Part shown: positions 1 to 5,337 of the stretch, piece after piece | How the letters are laid out: each line of letters opens with the position of its first letter | Numbering within the stretch: position 1 is the first letter of the stretch | NCBI GenBank assembly: GCA_028141885.1 | Contig: JAOIQU010000048.1 | Coordinates: forward strand, 1 to 7,055 | Direction: 5' to 3' | From: Flavobacteriales bacterium | Lineage (GTDB): Bacteria > Bacteroidota > Bacteroidia > Flavobacteriales > UA16 | DNA: 7,055 bases | Notes under the pieces: model-generated | Database searches by the model: none | Told to the model about the DNA's origin: nothing | Seen by the model: only the letters and a program-made list of their open reading frames with translations | Position numbers and translations under genes: made by a program

Positions 1-729
1 CGTCGGGAAATAACGCACAGCATCGCTTGGACCCTGACGCTCCAATTGAATGCGCAGCATGTTCAAGGCATCGGCCCAACGGATGGTGGCGTCCAAATCG
101 TGGCTCACCTCCACCCCCAGTCGCTTGAGATGTTTGGGGATCAAGGTGTGAGGCCCGCAGATTCGCACGTTGGCCCCAAGAAGTTTGAGTGCACAAATGT
201 TGGACAAGGCCACACGTGAATGTTGAATGTCGCCAACGATGGCGATGTTCTTCCCGCCCAAGTCGTCGCCCAAACGTTCTCTCAAGCTGAACGTGTCCAG
301 CAGCGCTTGGGTTGGATGTTCATGCGTGCCATCGCCTGCATTGACAATGGGTACCTCAATTTTGGAGGCCAAGAAATGATGCGCCCCAGGGTGAGGGTGT
401 CGCATCACCACCATGTCCACCTTCATCGCGAGGATGTTGTTGACCGTGTCCACGAGCGTCTCCCCTTTCTTCACGGAGGAGCCGGCCGCAGAAAAATTGA
501 CCACGTCTGCCGAAAGTCGTTTTTCTGCCAGCTCAAATGAAAGACGGGTGCGCGTTGAGTTCTCAAAGAACAAGTTGGCCACCGTCAAATCACGGAGGGA
601 AGGCACCTTTTTGATGGGCCGATTCAACACGTCCTTGAATTCCCTTGCCGTGGCGTGAATAAGCTGAATGTCGCTTTCATTCATGCCTCGGATGCCGAGC
701 AAATGAGGTTGTGACAGTTTAGAACTCAT
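1..729 (-). CDS. pyrB: Aspartate carbamoyltransferase catalytic chain (3' end beyond window)
   Basis: This gene encodes the cytosolic enzyme that condenses carbamoyl phosphate with L-aspartate to give N-carbamoyl-L-aspartate, the committed step of de novo pyrimidine synthesis. The 243 codons present are most of a family protein of about 305-310 residues; the C-terminus lies past the left edge. The carbamoyl-phosphate domain shows FFENSTRTR (residues 54-62), the signature loop, then VMRHPHPGA (108-116) and HEHPTQALLD (136-145, with the HPTQ motif). The aspartate domain begins with KNIAIVGDIQHSRVA (160-174). The ATG at 729-727 shares ATGA with the pyrR stop, so translation is probably coupled and no separate ribosome site is needed. 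No regulatory chain gene (pyrI) is visible. Ornithine carbamoyltransferase is the main alternative, but the pyrR neighbour and the motif set favour pyrB. Confidence 0.97.
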   Translation of the reverse strand, partial: MSSKLSQPHLLGIRGMNESDIQLIHATAREFKDVLNRPIKKVPSLRDLTVANLFFENSTRTRLSFELAEKRLSADVVNFSAAGSSVKKGETLVDTVNNILAMKVDMVVMRHPHPGAHHFLASKIEVPIVNAGDGTHEHPTQALLDTFSLRERLGDDLGGKNIAIVGDIQHSRVALSNICALKLLGANVRICGPHTLIPKHLKRLGVEVSHDLDATIRWADALNMLRIQLERQGPSDAVRYFPT

Positions 730-1271
730 GATGGCTTCGAATTCAAAAGAATCACCCGGTCACATTCGTGCTCCTCTGCCCACTCCACTTTCACATGTTG
801 GGCTCCTATGCTGTCCACGTGTTTGCCGATGTAATTCGGCTCGATGGGGAGCTCGCGAGAGAATCGTCGATCGATCAAGACAGCCAAAGAGACCGACAAT
901 GGCCTTCCATGGGCCAGCAAGGCGTCCAAACCTGCCCGAATGGTCCTGCCCGTGAACAGCACGTCGTCCACAAGCACGACGTTTCGTTCCTCCACGGTGA
1001 ACCCCATCTCATTGACGCTCGGCGACAACGGTTTTTGATGGGACCTGAAATCGTCCCTGAAAAACGTGACGTCGAGCTTGCCACAATTGATTTGGGCGTC
1101 AGGCAACAATTCCTCAAGCCTGGTTTTCAAACGCTCAGCAAGACGCGTGCCTCTGGGCTGCAGTCCAACCAAATCGGTGTTTCTAAAATCGTGGTGCTCG
1201 ATCAATTGGTGGGCCAACCGATCGAGGATGAGCGCGAATTGCGCTGATGGAATCAAAACGTGATTCTCCAT
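726..1271 (-). CDS. pyrR: PyrR bifunctional pyrimidine regulator / uracil phosphoribosyltransferase
   Basis: The protein is a type I phosphoribosyltransferase. In the PyrR family it can bind pyr mRNA in a UMP-dependent way to cause attenuation, and can also make UMP from uracil and PRPP. The 181 residues match the usual length. Visible motifs are GLQPRGTRLAERL (residues 36-48, the family's conserved arginine region), the PRPP loop VVLVDDVLFTGRT (98-110), and LIDRRFSRELPI followed by YIGK (132-150), which is typical of PyrR rather than of Upp or PyrE. An in-frame ATG at 1310 would add 13 residues. I reject it because it lies inside the rpsA terminator and upstream of the predicted promoter; the ATG at 1271 gives the standard N-terminus. 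The stop TGA overlaps the pyrB start (ATGA), indicating a two-gene operon. Whether it regulates RNA here is unclear, since no attenuator leader is seen. Confidence 0.95.
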   Translation of the reverse strand: MENHVLIPSAQFALILDRLAHQLIEHHDFRNTDLVGLQPRGTRLAERLKTRLEELLPDAQINCGKLDVTFFRDDFRSHQKPLSPSVNEMGFTVEERNVVLVDDVLFTGRTIRAGLDALLAHGRPLSVSLAVLIDRRFSRELPIEPNYIGKHVDSIGAQHVKVEWAEEHECDRVILLNSKPS

Positions 1272-1280
1272 TTCTCGACG

Positions 1281-1310
1281 CAAAGATACGGGCAAAAAAA
1301 AGGAGGCCAA
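1281..1310 (-). promoter_or_regulatory. Bacteroidota-type promoter of pyrR-pyrB
   Basis: On the minus strand the -7 box is TATCTTTG (1288-1281), a full match to the Bacteroidota consensus TAnnTTTG. A TTG (1310-1308) lies 19 bases upstream, within the usual -33/-7 spacing. Only nine bases separate the -7 box from the pyrR ATG, so the transcript would have a leader of a few bases at most. The TTG sits in the loop and adjoining arm of the rpsA terminator hairpin. The call is by consensus match only. Confidence 0.65.
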
Positions 1311-1323
1311 TGGGCCTCCTTTT
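1294..1323 (-). terminator. Rho-independent terminator of rpsA
   Basis: Just after the rpsA stop the minus strand reads AAAAGGAGGCC, loop CATT, GGCCTCCTTTT, then four more T. The stem is 11 perfect base pairs (1323-1313 with 1308-1298), with seven consecutive core pairs GGAGGCC/GGCCTCC, and an eight-T tract spans 1301-1294. This is a textbook intrinsic terminator for minus-strand transcription. It also has A-rich sequence on the other side, but there is no plus-strand gene for it to end. Confidence 0.92.
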
Positions 1324-1344
1324 CTTGGTTAGAAGTGTCAGGCT

Positions 1345-3504
1345 TTACGCCTTGTCTTCATCTGCACTTGCTTCCGGAGCGGCATCATCGGATGCAGGAG
1401 CATCTTCAGCAGCCTCTTCCTTCTTGGCTGCAGCTTTCTTCGGTGCAGCTTTTTTCTTCGGTGCAGCCTTCTTTGCAGCAGCCTTTTTAGGAGCAGCCTT
1501 TTTAGGAGCAGCCTTCTTCTCCTCCTTGGCTTCTGGTTCAGAATCGCCTTCCATCTGCTCCTTCAACGCCGTCAAGACGTCCAAGTCACCAAATGTGCTC
1601 TTTTCCACGCTGGCGTTAACTTCGTCCATCATGCGAGTGGAACCACCTCCGCCACCAGAAGTGCGGGTTTTCTTCAGCGCATCTGACTTCGCGGGACCTT
1701 CCTCATAGGTGCGGAGGTGACTCACTGTGATGCGCTTGGCGTTGCGATTGAACTCCAAGACCACGAAATCGTCTTGGCTGTCGACACCAAGTGTGGTTCC
1801 GTCCTGCTTCACAAGATGCTTGGAGTGACAAGTGCCTTCCAAACCGTAAGGAAGCGCAATGGTGGCGTGACCACCTTCCACTTTGACAACTGTCGCTTGG
1901 TGCTTGCTTCCTACGGCGAAAACGCTTTCGAACACCTCCCATGGGTTTTCCTCCAGTTGCTTGTGACCAAGGCTCATGCGACGATTTTCCTTGTCGAGCT
2001 CGAGCACCACCACTTCAATTTCATCTCCCACATTGCAGAATTCCGAAGGGTGCTTGATTTTCTTGGACCAGCTCAAATCTGAGATGTGGACCAAACCGTC
2101 AATGCCTTCTTCGAGTTCGACGAACAAACCGAAGTTGGTGAAGTTCCGAACCGTGCCCTTCTGCTTTGATTCCACAGGGTAGCGAGTCTCAATGTCTGCC
2201 CATGGATCTTGCGTCAATTGCTTCAGGCCGAGGGACATCTTGCGCTCTTCACGGTCAATGCCGAGGATGACGCATTCGATTTCATCGTTGACCTTCAGGA
2301 AGTCCTGGGCGCTGCGGAGGTGCTGAGACCATGAGATCTCGCTCACGTGCAACAAGCCTTCCACGCCAGGGGCAATTTCAACAAATGCACCGTAGTCAGC
2401 CATGACCACGACGCGGCCTTTGATCTTCGTGCCTTCCACCAACTCCTCAGACAAGGCATCCCATGGGTGAGGCGTGAGTTGCTTCATGCCCAACGCAATG
2501 CGCTTTTTGTCGTCGTCGAAGTTCAAAATGACAACGTTGATTTGCTGGTCGACTTCTACCATTTCCTCCGGGTGTCCGACGCGGCCGTAGCTCATGTCGG
2601 TGATGTGCACCAATCCGTCCACACCGCCCAAGTCCACGAACACCCCATAAGAAGTGATGTTCTTGACCGTTCCTTCGAGGACCTGTCCGACTTCGAGGCC
2701 TTGAATGATGAGGCGTTTTTGTTCTTCGAGCTCGGCTTCGATGAGTGCTTTGTGTGAAACGACAACGTTCTTGAATTCCTGGTTGATTTTGACAACCTTG
2801 AATTCCATTTGCTTGCCGACATACTCGTCAAAGTCGCGGATGGGCTTGACGTCCACCTGTGAACCTGGCAAGAACGCTTCCAAACCAAAGACATCGACAA
2901 TCAAACCACCCTTGGTACGGCACTTCACCGAACCTTGAATGATCATGTCTTCTTCCTTGGCTTTGTTGACTTTGTCCCAAGCGTCGTAAATGCGAGCTGT
3001 CTTGTGGCTCACAACCAGCTGGCCGTTGGCATCTTCTTGCTTCTCAATGAAAACAGGAACCTTGTCTCCAGCCTTGAGTTCTGGGTTGTAGCGGAATTCA
3101 GAAGCGCCGATGACGCCTTCTGATTTGTAGCCGATGTTGACGACCACTTCTTTCTTTCCGATTGAAATGACCGTACCCTCAACGACCTCCTTTTCCTTGA
3201 TCAAAGTCAAGCTTGATTCGTACAAGTCTTCCAAACGCTTGCGTTCATCAGCACTATAGTCATCCTGTTCGCTTTCGAAGGCATCCCAATCAAACTCTCC
3301 CGTGGGCTTTGCAAGCTCCCGTGGCTCGGTGGGAGTGGGCTCCGGTGCGGCTTCAGCTGCAGGAGCAGCCTCGGCAACGGGCTCAGTTGGGGTTTCGGGG
3401 GCAGCTTCTGAAGCTGTCTCTGCAGCTTGCTCAGCCGCTTCTGGTGCCTTGGCCTCTTGGTTCTCCAAGTTGGCGTCTTCAGGCTGTTGGGTGGCGTCGT
3501 TCAT
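1345..3504 (-). CDS. rpsA: 30S ribosomal protein bS1, long-tailed form
   Basis: This is the ribosomal protein that binds mRNA on the small subunit and helps unfold and place it for initiation. The 719 residues exceed E. coli bS1 (557) because of added tails. An Ala/Pro/Glu-rich N-terminus (1-68) leads to FDWDAFESEQ (71-80). Six S1 OB-fold domains follow, at roughly 105-168, 186-252, 273-341, 358-428, 445-515 and 532-597; domains 3-5 are the most canonical, with patterns such as YGVFVDLGGVDGLVHITD (286-303). The C-terminal tail holds a glycine run (617-621), a conserved-looking GDLDVLTALKEQME (639-652), a Lys/Ala/Pro stretch (660-696) and an acidic end (697-719). The ATG at 3504 is the first start after the predicted promoter. 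AGGTGA lies only three bases before it, so it is a doubtful Shine-Dalgarno site. The gene is probably a single-gene transcript, with its own promoter and terminator. Confidence 0.98.
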   Translation of the reverse strand: MNDATQQPEDANLENQEAKAPEAAEQAAETASEAAPETPTEPVAEAAPAAEAAPEPTPTEPRELAKPTGEFDWDAFESEQDDYSADERKRLEDLYESSLTLIKEKEVVEGTVISIGKKEVVVNIGYKSEGVIGASEFRYNPELKAGDKVPVFIEKQEDANGQLVVSHKTARIYDAWDKVNKAKEEDMIIQGSVKCRTKGGLIVDVFGLEAFLPGSQVDVKPIRDFDEYVGKQMEFKVVKINQEFKNVVVSHKALIEAELEEQKRLIIQGLEVGQVLEGTVKNITSYGVFVDLGGVDGLVHITDMSYGRVGHPEEMVEVDQQINVVILNFDDDKKRIALGMKQLTPHPWDALSEELVEGTKIKGRVVVMADYGAFVEIAPGVEGLLHVSEISWSQHLRSAQDFLKVNDEIECVILGIDREERKMSLGLKQLTQDPWADIETRYPVESKQKGTVRNFTNFGLFVELEEGIDGLVHISDLSWSKKIKHPSEFCNVGDEIEVVVLELDKENRRMSLGHKQLEENPWEVFESVFAVGSKHQATVVKVEGGHATIALPYGLEGTCHSKHLVKQDGTTLGVDSQDDFVVLEFNRNAKRITVSHLRTYEEGPAKSDALKKTRTSGGGGGSTRMMDEVNASVEKSTFGDLDVLTALKEQMEGDSEPEAKEEKKAAPKKAAPKKAAAKKAAPKKKAAPKKAAAKKEEAAEDAPASDDAAPEASADEDKA
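1428..1516 (-). repeat. 15-base coding tandem repeat in the rpsA tail (AAPKK units)
   Basis: The DNA for the Lys/Ala/Pro tail is built of degenerate 15-base units encoding AAPKK or AAAKK. Two adjacent units are identical (1478-1492 and 1493-1507, plus-strand GCAGCCTTTTTAGGA), and a third begins at 1508. Units further toward 1428 are diverged and partly interrupted. Such a tract can change length by slippage without breaking the frame. The encoded tail is strongly basic, unlike the acidic residues that follow it. Confidence 0.75.
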
Positions 3505-3580
3505 GCGTCACCTGTGGTTTTGGTCTCGCTGCAGGGGACGAAACGGAGTGGTACATCTTTGCCCTGCCAAAGTAAAATGG
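3505..3580 (-). promoter_or_regulatory. rpsA 5' leader with a possible H-type pseudoknot
   Basis: The predicted leader is about 75 bases. On the minus strand CTTTG (3572-3568) can pair with CAAAG (3561-3557), enclosing the six-base loop GCAGGG (3567-3562). That entire loop is perfectly complementary to CCCTGC (3536-3531) further downstream, which would make an H-type pseudoknot, or an alternative long-range helix. bS1 represses its own synthesis in E. coli, so a structured leader would be sensible. This instance rests on base-pairing seen by eye in one sequence only. Confidence 0.25.
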
Positions 3581-3584
3581 AGCG

Positions 3585-3615
3585 CAAAAGTACATCGCAT
3601 AGCCTTGACAACCAA
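3585..3615 (-). promoter_or_regulatory. Bacteroidota-type promoter of rpsA
   Basis: On the minus strand TACTTTTG (3592-3585) matches the -7 consensus TAnnTTTG. A TTG (3615-3613) lies 20 bases upstream as the -33 element; a second TTG (3611-3609) at 16 bases is less well spaced. Transcription would start near 3580. A weaker -7-like box, TTACTTTG (3575-3568), differs from the consensus at its second base. This promoter lies in the gap after the lamin-tail gene, where I see no convincing terminator, so read-through from upstream may add to rpsA expression. Confidence 0.6.
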
Positions 3616-3643
3616 GCGAAATCAGACGTCTCTGTCTCGATTG

Positions 3644-5323
3644 TCAATGCGCGGAGACCACGAGCCGCATCACCTCGCCCCCATTCCCATGAAGGATGTA
3701 CATGCCAGGAGGGCATTTAGGCATCCAGGCAGGGCCAGACTTGAACGTGGCGAGAATCACGCCTCGGGTGTCCATGAGTCTGGCATCGTTGGACAGCATG
3801 AAGCGTTCGCCGCTGCGCAATGGATTGGCTCCATTGTACAAGGTTGAGACCACTTGGTGCGTCTCGAACACTGAATCTTCGCAGTCGTTGCACGCCTCGG
3901 GTGTGACTTCGCTTGTCCACTCAAATGGCCCTGAACCATTGGGGATTCGGGCATACGACTGGTCGGGTTGGCTCACCCCAAAATGAACGCTGTCTGCAAT
4001 GGTGAACCCGTCTGGGGAGCGCAAGACCAAGGACTCTCCATTGCTACTCAATTTGAAATTGGTGTGATTCCATCCCTGCTCTTCGTCGTCGTCAGCCCAA
4101 ACGATCGTGTAGCCATTGGGTTCGATGACCGTAGCGTCCCCAACGTCAAGTGGAATCCTCCACCGCTTGGGGTTGTTCAACCTGTCTGAAAGGTAGTAGC
4201 CTGCCACGTTGACGGGATTGTTGCTACGGTTGTGGATTTCGATCCAGTCCTCCAACTCTCCGGCGCCATCTGCCATGCCACTCTGATTGAATGTGAGGCA
4301 TTCATTGATGACCACGTCTTCGGCTGGAACGACCAACAACGCATTGGTCACCCTCGGGGTGGGAATGTCGAAGTAAGTCGAAGACGCAGCCCCGTCAACC
4401 ACCCGGCCCCAGGACACATTCGCAAAAGACACTTGGGCCTCGTATTCATCCGCGACAACCATGTCTGGGCCGACCAAAGAGAGCGACTGCGCTTCAATCT
4501 GAGGCGTGAAATCGAGGTGGTGTGCCCCTTCATTGGGCTCTCCATCCATCCACAACAACAAAAACCCGTTGGCCTCCACCGTGGTTTCTACGGGCGAATC
4601 ATTGGGGATGGTGGCACTCCCACCATTGGACGACGACACCGTGTATCCCGCCAAATTCACTTGCACATCATTGGGGTTGTACACCTCGAGCCATGGCTCA
4701 AGTTCAAATTGCTCATCCACCAACACCCCAGTGTTTTCGAATAGCACCTCGTTGATGTACAAGGTGGGCGTTGGAATTGTGGTTTGGGCATTGGGAGCAT
4801 CAGGGGTGGCCACATTGAAAAAGGTCCAATCGTCACAACCGTCGCAGGAACGGCCGTAGCTGATGTCGGTTTGCTGCGGTGGATACACGATGGAATCCAA
4901 AACCGTCACCCCATCAGGGGCAGTGAGCCAAATCCCTTCGTCCTCGGAACTCAGCTTAAAATTGGCGTGCAGTACCCCTTGGGCACTGTCTTGATCCAAC
5001 CAAACCACCAAGTGGTCATTGGGCGGCAAGAACGTGGTGCCTTGATCTGTATCTGGAATGGTGTACTTCGTGAGGTTTGCAGGGTCGTCTGAAAGATGGT
5101 ATCCCGCCAATTGAATCAACCCTCCTGGGTTGTAGATCTCCATCCAATCGTTGAACTCAAAAAAGGCATCGGGATGGGCCAAATCGTTGGACGCCATCAA
5201 TTCATTGATCACAAGCTCTTGAGCTTGCGCCAAGTTTGCAATGGCTGTCAACAAGACGAACCAAGCACATTTGACACCCTTGGTGGCACCGCATAAAATC
5301 TCAGACCGCTGGATGTTCAGCAT
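3644..5323 (-). CDS. Secreted protein with three lamin-tail domains and a T9SS-like C-terminus
   Basis: The 559-residue protein has a signal peptide: a long n-region (1-18), a hydrophobic core CAWFVLLTAIANLA (19-32) and a likely cut at AQA|QE (32-36). Three lamin-tail (LTD) repeats follow, at about 36-178, 187-326 and 336-480. Each shows an entry INE motif (LVINELMAS, LYINEVLFE, VVINECLTF), then a W(M/L/I)E(I/V)-N-AGY strand block (DWMEIYNP, PWLEVYNP, DWIEIHNR), a PDG-like turn, and a TP exit. Residues 494-559 resemble a type A T9SS sorting domain: a NANPLRSGE-like start, a DTRGVI turn and PPGMYIL near the end, though the usual PNP is replaced by GANPL. The predicted fate is export to the cell surface or medium. 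No catalytic domain is seen, so it is probably a binding or structural protein. The first ATG after the upstream gene is used; no later Met keeps the signal peptide. Confidence 0.88.
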   Translation of the reverse strand: MLNIQRSEILCGATKGVKCAWFVLLTAIANLAQAQELVINELMASNDLAHPDAFFEFNDWMEIYNPGGLIQLAGYHLSDDPANLTKYTIPDTDQGTTFLPPNDHLVVWLDQDSAQGVLHANFKLSSEDEGIWLTAPDGVTVLDSIVYPPQQTDISYGRSCDGCDDWTFFNVATPDAPNAQTTIPTPTLYINEVLFENTGVLVDEQFELEPWLEVYNPNDVQVNLAGYTVSSSNGGSATIPNDSPVETTVEANGFLLLWMDGEPNEGAHHLDFTPQIEAQSLSLVGPDMVVADEYEAQVSFANVSWGRVVDGAASSTYFDIPTPRVTNALLVVPAEDVVINECLTFNQSGMADGAGELEDWIEIHNRSNNPVNVAGYYLSDRLNNPKRWRIPLDVGDATVIEPNGYTIVWADDDEEQGWNHTNFKLSSNGESLVLRSPDGFTIADSVHFGVSQPDQSYARIPNGSGPFEWTSEVTPEACNDCEDSVFETHQVVSTLYNGANPLRSGERFMLSNDARLMDTRGVILATFKSGPAWMPKCPPGMYILHGNGGEVMRLVVSAH

Positions 5324-5327
5324 GGCA

Positions 5328-5335
5328 CAAAATTA
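5328..5335 (-). promoter_or_regulatory. Candidate -7 box before the lamin-tail gene
   Basis: In the 14-base gap between the two genes the minus strand reads TAATTTTG, a full match to the Bacteroidota -7 consensus TAnnTTTG. It ends four bases before the ATG at 5323, so any transcript from it would be leaderless. I see no TTG at the 17-23 base spacing for a -33 element, so this may be chance, and the gene may instead be co-transcribed with the gene upstream. Confidence 0.35.
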
Positions 5336-5337
5336 GG

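Noticed and set aside
1272..1310. A 13-residue N-terminal extension of PyrR from an ATG at 1310.
   Set aside because: It would be encoded by the terminator hairpin and T-tract, upstream of the predicted start of transcription, and PyrR proteins of standard length begin at the inner ATG.
1247..1708. A 153-codon plus-strand frame rich in Ala, Ser and Phe.
   Set aside because: It is the antisense of the rpsA AAPKK repeat tail; the low-complexity composition follows from that repeat.
3607..3645. A possible terminator after the lamin-tail gene: GACAA/TTGTC arms and an AGACGTCT palindrome (3624-3631).
   Set aside because: The stems are short, the loop is long, and no T-tract follows on the minus strand.
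3302..3847. A plus-strand frame of 181 codons crossing the rpsA start and the 139-base gap.
   Set aside because: It covers the rpsA promoter and leader and the ends of two well-supported genes, and its protein looks like antisense of the Ala/Glu-rich rpsA head.
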